Positions 1 through 14,300 of a stretch of 64,000 nt of DNA are shown one piece after another (within the stretch, counting starts at the first letter, position 1; each line of letters opens with the position of its first letter). This DNA comes from Dichotomocladium elegans (lineage: Eukaryota > Mucoromycota > Mucoromycetes > Mucorales > Lichtheimiaceae). The stretch lies in contig JAIXMN010000010.1 in the NCBI GenBank assembly GCA_025716815.1, forward strand, positions 868,001 to 932,000. The letters are read 5' to 3'. Under the pieces are notes generated by a model that saw nothing but the letters and a program-made list of their open reading frames with translations, did no database searches and was not told where the DNA came from. The translations under genes and the position numbers were made by a program.

Positions 1-1133
1 CAAAACTACAAGTCTTCTCACTTGTTACTCTATGCAGTCAGATTTATCAATCGTCAAATATCCTTTTATCAAACCATTGGCCTTCGTATATTTACATTTA
101 TCCATCTCGTCCATTGGAACCATAAGGAAACTGTATAAGATATTGACTAGTCACTCGTCCGTTGTTTGCAACTTCTTATCGAGCCATCCTCGTTCCTCTC
201 GTGACAAATGACCACGGAAAACACAGGTGATATTGGGCGATATCTAACCCCGAGAGTGCTCTTGTCCTTGGTACTTTAACCATTGCGGGGTTTGTTATCT
301 TGAACTACGCCATGCTTTGTTCGGTGCTGGAAATGTTATTTTTCTGCAGTCAATGTCCGTCAGCTACCGAGACCCTCTTGGGTTTTGATTTGAAAATTGA
401 GCTTGTTTTGCTTAGTGTCCATAACGTAACTTTTTGAACACCTCATCTCATGGGAATGCCTGAATCCCTTCGCGGGCGATTATGCTAAGAGTTAATTCGC
501 AAGTTATATGGCATAGATATTTATAAGTGGAATAGATGAATCAATGAGAGTACTCTCCCACTAAGAACATAGACGCAGGCTAGCCGCGTTCCACAATATG
601 TATCCACATGTCGTAAAGATATTGTTTCCTCATTTCAGAATGATGGATGTGTATGATCTGGGACTGGAAAGCTTTTTATGCGATGTTTTTTTTCGTGTGT
701 GTGGTATATAATTTGTCATCTTGGGCAAAGATCTGTACAAGCCCCGGCTTAGTGATCAGTGAATATATGGGTAAATGATACACCATCCACGGTCCCTGAA
801 TTTATTTAGCACTCAGAAAACGTAGCCCGATGTCAATCCTGCACGAACCTACATATGGAGCAGATCAACTCTAAAAGATAGGATACAGCAAGGTGGCGTC
901 AGAGAAATACACGAACAAACTGCTACCAGTATCCGCATATCGACGCATGCAGATAATCCATGTCCGTTGAAGAAAACGGGCTATGCGTAACCTTCTGGAT
1001 CATTGCTTTACTGACACCTCGTTTACCACAGAATTCCCGGTCCACTTGCAATACCCAATAAAATAGCAAGTGGTCTCCGCCCTCCTGCTTTCGTTCTCCT
1101 TTCTTTTCCTGACTGTTTTTTTTCTCATACAAA
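1..1133. other. Intergenic, no gene recognised
   Basis: No long open frame or recognisable domain is seen on either strand. The last 60 bases before 1134 are pyrimidine-rich, as is common just upstream of fungal start codons, and may be the 5' leader of the homocysteine-synthase-like gene. Confidence 0.5.
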
Positions 1134-3169
<2,036 letters not shown>

Positions 3170-3387
3170 AGGGAAAAAACGTGTTCCTAATCATTAAGAG
3201 TCTCTTCCTGTCGATAAAAGGATTGCTTTTTATGTTGTATTTTTGCAAGCAGGTGTGTGTGCGTGTGTGGTGAATGTTTGGATCGGAGACGTTTCATATC
3301 TATTGCCTGCGTGCTAGTGCCTCCCTCGAAATTGTTCAGGCAAAATTTTAGAGTTGAGGGATTGGTTATCAGCAACAACAGTCGAGA

Positions 3388-4560
3388 ATGACATATAATA
3401 CTATTGTGGTTGACATTGAGGGCACCATTACGCCCATTACCTTTGTCAAGAATACCTTGGTATGTTTACTGCAAACAGAAAGGCAAAAAAGAAAAAATAT
3501 AAGCATATTAACGCGCGACTAAAGTTTCCCTATGTCCTAAATAATCTTGACGCGTTCTTGAATCGTAACTGGGGCTCTGAAGAATTGAATAGCTATATTG
3601 AATTGCTTCGTGAACAGGTATCATATTAACCATAGAAAAAAGGGCTGACGCAACAATTGGCTAAACTGACTGACATGGCCGCCAAAAAAAAAGGCGCAAA
3701 AAGATGTGAATGATAATGAGCCAGAGGCAGTGGCAATTCCCCGCGAAGGGTAAGGTGTGAGAAAACGAGAGGATGTAAGGAATAAGGAACTGAAGGGAAC
3801 TTCTAGTTCTGATGAGGCAATCAAGGCTGCCATTTGCAAGAATATCAAGTGGCAAATGGCGGCTGATCGCAAAATTGGCGCCCTGAAGGCCTTCCAAGGT
3901 TTTATGTGGAAAGAAGGTTATGCGAAAGGCGAGCTGTTTGGTGAGTAAGTATGAGTGCAGGACAAAGAAATCGGAAGAATAAGAACCAGGCGGGAAATAG
4001 AGCATTGATATCTATTGCGATAGGGTGTACGATGACGTGGTGCCAAAGATGGATCAATGGAGAGCTGCCGGCAAGAAGTTGTATATATACTCGTCAGGCA
4101 GTGTACCTGCCCAAAAGCTATTGGTCCGGTATTCGGATAAAGGCAACTTGACCGCGGTAGGGAGATAACTACCTTTCGCTGCAAACAGGATGGAGTGACA
4201 CTTAATTTGCCTATGGGTGATATTTAGTACTTCTCGGGCTACTTTGATACTGCCGTTGGTCTCAAGATTGAATCGGCATCATACACAAAGATTGCTCAGG
4301 AGATCGGCCAAGAACCGAGCTCAATCCTTTTCGTGAGCGATAACATCAAAGGTAGATATTTTTCTTTTTCTTTTTTTTTACAAAAGGAGCAAAATAAAGC
4401 ACATCGATGCTGACGGGTTGGCCGGATGGGGTGATTAGAAATCGAGGCTGCTAGCACGGCAGGATACCAGGTCATCATCTCAGACCGCCCAGGCAATGCG
4501 CCGCTTGGACCAGAGAGCAAAGCGTTCAAGATTGTCACATCTTTTGATCAAATAAACTGA
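3388..4560 (+). CDS. UTR4: Enolase-phosphatase E1 (methionine salvage)
   Basis: This HAD-family enzyme converts 2,3-diketo-5-methylthiopentyl-1-phosphate to the acireductone in the cytosolic methionine salvage pathway. The spliced protein starts [20 protein letters not shown], which holds the nucleophile motif DIEGT. It continues with [36 protein letters not shown] (motif II serine), [13 protein letters not shown] with SASYTKIA (motif III lysine), and ILFVSDN followed by EIEAASTAG (motif IV aspartate). It ends [10 protein letters not shown]. At least five introns are needed; one runs from about 3618 to the A-run near 3690. Length and all catalytic motifs match functional UTR4/MASA proteins. 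It lies 218 bp downstream of the homocysteine-synthase-like gene on the same strand. Both belong to sulfur amino acid metabolism, which may be more than chance. Confidence 0.92.
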
Positions 4561-4672
4561 ACATGCGTCTTTAGAATTTTATTTTTTATATGCATAAAGC
4601 TGAAAATGAAAGAGATGGATGTAACAAAAGAAGAAGGTACAAGATTGGGTATGCAATTTACGCAAGACATTA

Positions 4673-6046
4673 TTAGCCTTCATGCTTTTCGCTTTTTGCG
4701 CTCCCGCCACTCGTGTCGCCAGCAGGGGGAGAAGAAGCAGGAGCAGGCGCAGGCGCAGGAGCAGGCGCAGGAGCAGCAGCAGGTTCCTTGCCGCCATCTC
4801 CACCTTTACCACCTTCTTCGCCAACAGGGGCGGCATTCACGCCAAACTTGCGTCCGCTGTTGTAGTAATACTGCCATCCAAACGAAATCAAAAAGACAAA
4901 GATGACCATAGCCATGAGCACATATGTCTTGGCAGATATGACATAGACAATACGATGGAGCGGATTACGATCTAGGATGCTTTTGTAGCCGCCAATATAA
5001 CCTGTCCTGGCCAAGAAGTCGACGCCAATGATAAATATGAGGGCACCGGTAAATGACGTCGTGAAGAGCAGCACATATCTTTCTGCAAAGAATAAAAGGC
5101 AGCAGAAAGAAAAGGAAAACGCAACAAGAAAACAGGCACGGGCAACGTCTTCGCTGATTAATAAATCAGCACGCCAGCAGAGGACCCACAACGCAAGTGA
5201 AAGACCGCCCATACCTTTTTTTTTTTTTAAAAAAAAGGCCATTATCAGTATGGTAATCAAATGATACTGGAGGATGAGATGTTTATGGAGACGTTACCTC
5301 CAATAAGATAAATGCTTATCGTCCAGAATAGAAAATAAAGAATAGCACCAAGTAGACCGAGACCCGCAGGAACGGCAATAAGAGTAACGGCATTGTTTGT
5401 ATACCCTTCTGGTGGCTGACTGTTTGCCACCCCAACCCATGAAATTAAACCTATCGTTAAGATAGTGGAATGAGATACATAGAAAAAATATATATCCGAA
5501 TAAAACTTCAACGTACCAAATGTGAGGAAGCCTCCGACTGCCAAAGTCGGGCGGAACGCTCGATAACCGAATATCATCAAATAGATACCCAAAACTATCA
5601 TGACCCCGCCTACAAGACCCATCTGCGGTGTCACGTTGCTCCCGCCATAGACAGAGTCTTATTTAAGAGCATGTATTAGAGCGATTAGTCGGCTATAATG
5701 TGAACATTCATTACTTACCTGGATTGGTTGAAGGAGGTGGATAGTGAACACTTTTAGAAGTGGCCGTCGGGCGATGTGTAGCTGTAGCTGTAGCTGTTGG
5801 TTTTTTCGTTGATGTCGTGGCAGTGCAGTTTGGTTCATCGCCGTTCCTGGCGTGCGCATCCCCATTGTCATTATTGTCATCGTTACTGCAGTTGTCGTAC
5901 CAAGCATTGCTTAAAGCGGCACGCCTATCCAAGGTACTAGCCGCCTTTTCAAGTGAGGATGCCCGCGCAAAATAGGTGGATGAAGGGTGTCTGGTCAAGC
6001 CAGCAATTGCCAAAAACAATATTAACAATGCATCGAATGGTTTCAT
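4673..6046 (-). CDS. Multi-span membrane protein, DUF4203 (TM7S3/TM198-like)
   Basis: The chosen start (complement of 6044-6046) gives MKPFDALLILFLAIAGL, a good signal peptide. An earlier in-frame Met at 6091 would mask it. A luminal Ser/Thr/Asn/Asp-rich stretch follows, including repeated TATAT/PTAT units. Then come several hydrophobic segments: LVGGVMIVLGIYLMIFGYRAF, LIAVPAGLGLLGAILYFLFW, YVLLFTTSFTGALIFIIGV, and VLMAMVIFVFLISFGWQYYY. This is the layout of fungal DUF4203 proteins. The cytosolic tail ends in a Gly/Lys stretch and a Pro-Ala repeat (PAPAPAPAPAPAP). Three or four introns are needed; one contains a T13A8 tract at about 5216-5236. The biochemical role of the family in fungi is not established; no function is inferred. 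Confidence 0.7.
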
Positions 6047-8001
6047 GTCGTTCCAGTAACAAAGAAAAAAGAGGAGAGAAGTATCGGTCAAGTATAGACA
6101 TTGTTATTCTTTGATTATATATATCGGTCACTCTAGAGAGATTGCCAAACAATGTGAAGAATATGGAGCAACTCGTCTATATCGGGTAACTGCCATATTT
6201 AGATAATGTTTTCTCGCCCTTCATGTGTCAAAAGGTCCGTAACGAAATGCTATTAATACTGTCAGGGTCAAAATCTTTCCCAAGTCTGAGAACCGCTCGT
6301 TGCCCTGGGCATTCGATGTCTATTATCGCGGATTTCTCAGCAACTGCTACTGACTGTGTAACTCATAGTTCCGATAAATATTTAAGCTATATTAGGCCAA
6401 GTTCCTAAAATGCTTATGTATGTATACCAAGTCAATATCAATTAGTGGTTGCATTTTACTGGGGAATCTTGTGTTCGACCATCAAAGTAAAAAAGTGCGA
6501 TATATGTCCACAAAAAATGGGCTAGTACAGCTTGAATAGGGCACTGTGATGGTTTAATTTCTTGGGCACAACAGGGTACAGTAATACGAGCACGCTAGAA
6601 CATGATGAATCGCAACCACTGGTGCATAACAGTATGGGTATACATCCCATGTTAACTTCTCTATTGCTGCAGTGTGTGATCGCTTCCTGTTTTAACCTCC
6701 AGCATCGCTTTCCCCATATGATCCGTGGGGAGCATCATACACAGTTAAAGCCGTACTCTTCAGTGGAATGCATAAGATTTCAAAAATATAATTTCTGCTG
6801 CCTGCCTTTCCCCGGTCATTCCATCTGCTTTCGAATAGAGAGTAGACAGACTGATAGCACGGGCCAAGCAGCTTTACGAGACCTGGATTCGGGTTTTTCT
6901 TGGTCCAGAGCTTGGTTGTTGTCCAAGTAAAGTAGCAGGATGTTTTGAATACATATCCTACAGACTTCAACATCTGCAAACCGTCATGATGGACATAACC
7001 ACCTCTGTATTGTCAGCAGACTGGGGTATATACAGTAATCGAACGGTCGATATAGTCATTCCGAGACTTTGCACAAATGATGCTTTCTGCCAAAGACAAC
7101 CATATACACTGTGCCTGTCGTTCTGACCGAATATATGTGAGTATCGGATGAAAGTTGGCACATTTTCTAAAAGTATGGTGTACGCGTTACTTCTCAGAGA
7201 CATCAGAACTTCGAACACCTTCATCATGTGTCTTCATGTCCATCCGTAGGCCTTGATCAAATTGACATCGTTCCATGACACCTGATATCTGAACAAGTAA
7301 TGCCATATTCAGAGATCTGGAAACCGCAGCGCCTGAAGCTAATGTTTGCCTGCCCTTTGCATTTTTCAGATCCTCTCCGTAGAAAAGTAGTGGACTCTGG
7401 TGCCCCAGTGAGATTGGACTACATACATAGTTCCCGATAGCCAAAAACTGCACTTAAGGTTATCTGTGTTTGCATCGTATGTATAAGAAGGGCAAGAAAG
7501 GGTCTATATTGACCTGTAATGCAGGCGACTTCACGTAAGTTTACTGTTCTTCTCCTCAGACAATATAAGGAACCTAAAATCATGGGTCCAGCAAACGCAA
7601 ATATAAAATGTTTGGTTTAGATGACTTCCGTCTAATTATCGAACGTGAATGCGCCCCGTTGAGACGGGCTCTGGTTGTGGTTTTAATGCTGTAATGTGAA
7701 AGCCTACATGCCACGTGAGATACTCATGAAGACGTTATCTACAACCTCGCACTAGCCATCTTCTGATAGAAATAGTATGGGATACATGAAGAGGATAGGC
7801 AGGCCAATATGTTTTATACAATTGTATACAATACTACTATAGATACATATTATAGGTTAGGCAGTTGTAACAAATAGATTACGTCTTACGTCTGGATGAA
7901 AAATTGTTAAGGACAATATCAATATCGTTTTAAGATTGATAGGAGCACAGACTATTACGTGTAAGACGTACGTTTAGAGTAGATTGGTAATATATTGTAC
8001 A
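6047..8001. other. Intergenic, about 2 kb, no gene recognised
   Basis: Scattered open frames of 60-120 codons occur on both strands (for example 6692-6979 and 6967-7453, minus), but none shows a known domain or a convincing exon chain. Short palindromes are present, such as the 14-bp TATACAATTGTATA near 7815. The inverted pair CGTCTTAC and GTAAGACG occurs near 7885 and 7961. Confidence 0.4.
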
Positions 8002-10326
8002 CTACGGTTGTATCTTTTCACACCAATCCGGATCATTCACAAGCGCGTCGGCAAGCTTGCTCATTTCTGTGTCTTCTTCTTCCACCGCATCCCTGATTTT
8101 GTTTGTTGTCTCTTCTTTTTTCATTGCCTCCATGACTTCTCGGGTCGGTGGAAATCGTTCGTTCTCCATATCCGACCTTTTTGCATCCTCAAAAGTGGTA
8201 ATAGCTATATATATATATATATATATATACCCATCCCGATAAATATCATCATTCTTTACTGTTAATTTCACTCAAACTCACCTGATTTGATTCCTTCAAT
8301 ACCGAGTGCTAGGGTACCCAAGGGAACTTTACCGGTAGGAGAAATGGATTTGAGTTCCATGACCTGCTCCGAGTTTTCACGCAGAATAGAAAATACACGT
8401 GACATCTTTCCGACCGCCAAGATCTTGTTCTTGATGACTACGCGACGCTGATCAAGATCCTCGGAAGAAATGGAAGGACCGTCAAGTGATCTCCTATGCT
8501 CTTCATTCGCTAGTTCTTCTTGACTACAGATATTGAGAATCGCAATCAACATATCCGTGACTATGAAAAGGATAAGAATGAGTCTGATTAAATCGTGTGG
8601 GTCAAAATTCGGAAAAAAAACACACTCTTTTCACCCACGAAAGGAAGACTCCAGGTAAAGACATCCATAAAATTAGGAAGCCAGTAAGGATGGGGAGTGC
8701 AGTTGAACTGGCGGATGTTCATCACATCATTCTCGTATTTGAGAACAGCGGCTTTGTTGTTATAGACATCGAGGTAGTTGGGGGCGGAGAAAATGGTTAT
8801 CACCGCCGGAAATGACGTGGTCCTGCTTTTTCGATACATGCGGTAGCCTGCGTCCTGGGCTTCGTGAGCCCTAATGACAGATAACAGGTTGTTCCGCTCT
8901 AAGAATGCACATGTCGCGGCATAGCTTTGTTTCGCATATACGTGAGTCAATGTTAGAATTGCGTGTGTCTCTCCCTCTCACTTTTTATACACCCGCTTTC
9001 CGTGCTTGCCTATAAAAATACGAACAGCCCCTCACATGATTATGAACAAAATGATCGCGTGTGCTCTCTTGGCCGAAATTCTCCATAGGGTCTGCCCACA
9101 ACAAATCGCACATAAGTCCGTGGGTAGGCGGTTCGCGAAACCGATCAACCTATCAGGGCCTGTTCAGAACAGGAACTCAATATTTCCTGACTTGAACGTA
9201 CAGATTTGAGGTCATCCAGCACATGTAATTCAGGAGATAGTCCGCCATGAACGCAGAGAAATTGCTTGTTCATGACAGCTGCTAGCGGTAATGCACAGAA
9301 TGATTCCATGCATGCGTTGTAAACCTGTTCTGTGTACTTATGTTCACCTGTAGAAGAGATCAGTCTATCAGCGCCCTTTGCATATCCCATGCTCACCCTA
9401 CAGAGTATCCTACATTCAATTTTGAAAGTGAAGTAATCCGTCAAATGCCGGCATTCATGGTTGCCCCTGAGTAGAAACAAAGACGTGGGATACCACATCT
9501 TGAGAGACCATAGATACAAGACGCACTAATAAAAAAAAAAACCATGACACTCCGTTCACCACGACTAATTGCTCTCTTCACCCCCTTTTGCAACCCCCAC
9601 CCCACTCCGCCCATGTGACACCGCTGATTGCCTCCCCCGTCGAGAAACGATCCCTTACCTCGATCGAAAAATAGCCGCGGTCAACGTAGTCGCCTAGGAA
9701 CAAGTATTGCGTGGTTGCTGGGTCGCCACCAATCTCAAATAACTTCATCAGATCGTAGTATTGTCCATGAATATCGCCGCACACTAAATGTTGTTTCAGT
9801 CGCTCCCCTTTGAGAAGTTGCCACACAAACAGACACACGCGGACACACAAGCACGCACGCAATCAACACACTTCTTCTGTCGCTTACCAGTGATGGGCGC
9901 TGCAACGTCCAGCAAATTGGGTTCGTTTTTTAGAATCTCCGTGGCTTTCTGAATGATATAAATCGCCTGGTCCTCTGTAAGCCGCCCCTCGCGAAAAAAG
10001 TGCTTTCGTAGAAAATGAAGATCTGGGTATCCAGGGCGCTCTGTGCTCCAAAACTGGTCGTCAGTGGGTACACAGACAGCAGGAGCAGGAACCTCTATGA
10101 CAAGATATTACATTCGAATGAATGAAAGGTTCTGCAACTGGAATAAGCCATCTTATGAACCTTGTATGACTCGTTCCTTCGTCGTCACGACGGATCCGTC
10201 TTCCAGAGTCAAGGTTGAAAAATCAAGACGGGGCGCGTCTTCGGACGACTTTACACGGAGCCGACGTATGACAGGACTTTCCGAGCTAAGGCGCGTTTCA
10301 TTCTTTGGGGAGCCATGTTGTTCCAT
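8002..10326 (-). CDS. CNA1: Calcineurin A, catalytic subunit of Ca2+/calmodulin-dependent Ser/Thr phosphatase 2B
   Basis: The start (complement of 10324-10326) gives [15 protein letters not shown]. The PPP-family metal-site motifs appear in order: [40 protein letters not shown], and [13 protein letters not shown]. These are followed by [18 protein letters not shown] and the calcineurin-specific [21 protein letters not shown]. The regulatory tail is complete: a calmodulin-binding helix ([20 protein letters not shown]) and an autoinhibitory segment ([19 protein letters not shown]). About six or seven introns interrupt it; the one near 8195-8280 contains a (TA)n run. The phosphatase acts in the cytosol with the B subunit, downstream of Ca2+, on transcription factors and morphogenesis targets. 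It diverges from the kinesin-3 gene across about 1 kb. Exact exon ends are my reading. Confidence 0.95.
8200..8230. repeat. (TA)n microsatellite in a calcineurin A intron
   Basis: An uninterrupted alternating TA run of roughly 26 bases lies in the intron just before the autoinhibitory-segment exon. It also generates the artificial IYIYIYI readings on both strands. Confidence 0.8.
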
Positions 10327-11330
10327 CTTTTTTTCTTTTTTATCTTGCAGCAGAAAAGTGGAAAGAAAAATAAGAGTGGAAAAGAAGCATCTTTTTTTTT
10401 CTTATACATGTGTGTGTGCGTATATGTATGCCTGCGTGTAATAAATGGTTTCATGATGGTTACTATTATAGTATAGTTGTAGGCGCAAATCTGCGTCCCA
10501 GATGAGGGGATTTTTATTTGTTTGCTTTTCGCCAATAGCCAGGATTGAAGGGAGCTCATCTTAAGGAAGGGGGTATGTCTTTATTGTTATGGCATATGGT
10601 GTCCCATGGACAACGGTCTTCCACTTTTGTATGCCCTTTTTATTGCTTTATTTCCCATAATCACCGGATGAGAATGAAGGTCTACTCCCGATGTTGGGAG
10701 GGATGAGTGGGGAAAAGGAACCGCCGCCTTCCTCTTTATTTCATATATGCCGGAAAGGAGCGGATGGGGTCTGTCTAAATGTGCTACACAACAGGTCACT
10801 GATTCTCAACTCAGCATACCCATTTTTGTCCCTGTGTTACCCGGAAGCGAATGTGAGATGAGCATGTGTGAGAGTGTCTGCGGCCTTTCTACTGTCTGCC
10901 GTCCCTTCCTTCTTCACTTCTTTCTCTAAGTTGTTCCATTTACCGAGAAATTCCTGAACACATTGCCAATAAGCTTCTAGAATCCGTACGGAACTTTTAA
11001 CCCTTCCCTGTTTTTTTTCTATCAACTACGGTCCCTGGGAGTTCCGGTTCACGTCAGTTCCGCCTTTTCAGGACACTCGACTCTTATTTTTTCCCTCTCT
11101 TTTCGTCCGTGCCCGCTGTCGTTAAAAGCTCTCCAAAAACACATCTCAAACCACGCTTGTCATTAAACCACAAATACGGTATAGGGATTTAATTCCAGTG
11201 TCATGCGCGTCATTTGCCCTGTTTTAACTGACATTGTTCTCGTGTTCCTTCTGCTTTTATATATACGTGTGCTTGTGCCCGCGTCAGATCCAGTTTCGAT
11301 ATTTGCTAGCATTGCGACTCAAGCAGCTCA
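10327..11330. promoter_or_regulatory. Shared divergent promoter region, calcineurin A / kinesin-3
   Basis: About 1 kb lies between two divergent start codons. It contains no convincing exon. It holds purine- and pyrimidine-rich tracts and a TTTATATATACG element near 11256-11267, about 65-75 bp upstream of the kinesin ATG, that could serve as a TATA-like signal. No specific factor site is assigned. Confidence 0.35.
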
Positions 11331-14300
11331 ATGAGTGGAGGAAATATCAAAGTTGTCGTGCGATGTCGACCCTTGAACGCAAGAGGTGAGTTTTCGAAAC
11401 AGGCCTTTAGACGTCCTGCCTATCTTTCATACTTACACCGCCACCAACTGCTACTCCAAAGAAATCGCAAGGGGTGCCAAGGGTCTTATTCGTATGGAAG
11501 GCAATCAGACCATCATTTATCGACCTGACGACCAAAAAACTGGCAAGGAGTCTGAGGATATCAAGGCATTTACATTTGACAAGTCGTACTGGTCAGCTGA
11601 TAAATCAGCGCCCAACTATGCCGACCAGCAGACTGTGTATAATGATCTAGGCGTGGAACTCCTGGATCATGCATTTGGTGGTTACAATTGTTGCATTTTT
11701 GCTTGTAAGTTCCAGATCACCCTCCCTCGCGAGCACCTCTGCCCCATCCCCTAAAGCCCTCAGGCTGGTTTTCTAAACCGTCAAATTTTCTGCTTCGCCA
11801 TCCAAGATGGTCAGACAGGTTCAGGAAAATCATACTCTATGGTACATAAGAGAAAAAAAATGCTGCTGTTGTCTGCTGCCTACAATAAGACGCCGGCGCT
11901 GGTGGAGGATGAATGGGATACTGACGCTTTGGGTTCAATATATGTGTCATATATGTATACCTAGATGGGCTATGGTGAGGACCACGGTATTACACCGAGG
12001 ACATGCAGCGAGCTTTTTGCACGTATCAACCGAAATGAAGATCCAAATGTGCAGTACCAAGTCGAAGTGACATATATCGAAATATACAACGAGAAAGTTC
12101 GCGATTTATTGAATCCAAAGAACAAGAGCAATCTCAAAGTTCGTGAACATCCAAGCCTTGGTCCCTACGTAGAAGACCTATCACGCGTGGTTGTCAAGTC
12201 ATTTGAGGAGATAAATAACCTCATGGATGATGGTAACAAGGTAACCTGGGCATTTAGTCGGCGCTTTCAATTTATTGACATCCCTCCCAGGCAAGAACAG
12301 TGGCCGCCACAAACATGAATGAAACATCTTCAAGATCTCATGGTGTCTTCACGATCTATTTGACCCAAAAAAGACATGATGACCTCACTAACCTTGACAC
12401 TGAAAAAGTCGCACGAATCAGGTATACAGGCTTTTACATATTACGAGTAGGCCCGGGATTTTTGCATATACTGACCGCGACCTTTCACTCAAGTCTTGTG
12501 GACTTGGCGGGTAGTGAACGCGCTAACAGCACTGGCGCGACTGGCGCGAGATTGAAAGAAGGCGCGAACATCAATCGATCGCTCACAACCCTTGGAAAAG
12601 TAATAGCTGGTCTTGCTGAGCAATCTTCGAACGAGGGCAAAAAAGGGAGAAAGGCAAAAGATACTTTTATTCCATATCGAGATTCGGTAATTTTACCCTC
12701 CTCCCATGAACCCGGGCACAGGTCAAATCATTCCTTATAAACCTTAATCCTCGATAGGTTCTCACTTGGCTCTTGAAAGATTCATTGGGAGGCAATTCAA
12801 AAACGGCCATGGTCGCTGCCATCGCACCTGCAGATTACGACGAGACTCTTAGCACATTACGTTATGCTGACCAGGCAAAGAAGATCAAGAACAAGGCAGT
12901 GGTCAATGAGGACCCCAACGCAAAGCTCATCCGGGAGCTCAAGGACGAACTTGAAATGCTACGCGACCGATTGCGGACTTACGCACCCGAAGAAGTCGAG
13001 CAACTGACTGCGAACAGTGTTTACAAGAGCACCAGCAGTGGTTTAACCGGCAAAAACGTAGAAAAACGCGCTGCATCTGCTCCTGTGCCTTCAAAATCCG
13101 CGATTATCAAGAATATGGAGTTTGAGATCGAAAGTAGCGATGGTGTTAAGAGGAAGATGACGAAGCAAGATATTATTGACCAGCTTCAGAGCTCTGAAAA
13201 ATTGCTGGCTAACCTCAACGAAACCTGGGAAGAGAAGTTGAAAAAAACAGAGGCGATCCATCTTGAGCGCGAAAAGGCTCTGGAGGAACTCGGTATTTCT
13301 GTTCATAAGAACAATGTTGGAGTCTATGCGCCAAAGAAAATGCCGCATCTGGTGAACCTCAACGAGGACCCGCTCATGTCTGAATGTCTGATGTATCAAA
13401 TCAAACCAGGAATTACCAGAGTAGGAAGAGAAGACAGTGAGGCACAAGCAGATATCCGGCTTTCTGGATCGAATATTCAGGACGAACACTGCTATTTTGA
13501 GAATACCAACGGTGTTGTTACAGTTCATCCTCACGCTGAGTCTGTGACTATGGTCAACGGGTCCCGCATCTCAGAAGCACGTCGATTGCGCAGTGGTTAT
13601 CGAATCATCCTTGGTGATTATCATATTTTTCGCTTCAACCATCCCGAAGAAGTCCGCCGCGAACGAACTCTACAAAAGACAGCTGTTGAAAACGCAATGA
13701 GCAGTAACCCATCCCCCATGGACGATGACGAACGTCCTGATTCACCAACAGAAAGCAGTAGCATGATTGGTTCAGAAGTGATTGATTGGAACTATGCACG
13801 TCGAGAAGCCGTGCTGAAATATTATGCCAACGAGCGCAATTTTGGCGACATCAAAGATGAAGATCTCGAGAAGTTGTATGACGATATTACACGCATCCGC
13901 AATTCACGCCGTTCCAGATCTGGAAGCAGGGCCGATATAGACGATGATGAAACACTAAGAAGCGATAGTATTCGGAACTCAACAGCAGCCACCGTGGTAG
14001 GCGACGGACTTGAAGACTCGAGTGCACTTCCAAATGGACTTCAACGGTTCAAGGTAGAGACTGAGATGCTCCAAAAGGAACTCCATGATCAAAAGCGAAA
14101 GTACGAGGCGAGAATCAGCCGAATGTCTCGACAGTTTTCTGAGCAACTTAACAATGGTTCGGGTTACACTGATAACGAACTGGCATTGATACAAAAGGTG
14201 GCTACACGATGGAAGAAGCTGAGATATGTCACCATGGCAGAAGTTGTCTTGACGAACGCAGTCATGCTCAAGGAGGCGAATATTATCTCGAGGGAGCTCA

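Noticed and set aside
4606..4975. Arg- and Gln-rich frames on the plus strand
   Set aside because: They are the antisense of the Pro-Ala repeat of the membrane protein gene at 4673-6046, not genes.
6967..7453. Minus-strand frames as a degenerate transposase
   Set aside because: I could find no catalytic triad, helix-turn-helix or terminal repeats to support it.
8200..8230. TA-rich array as a possible CRISPR or promoter element
   Set aside because: It is a simple dinucleotide repeat inside an intron; CRISPR arrays are not expected and no repeat-spacer pattern is present anywhere in the window.
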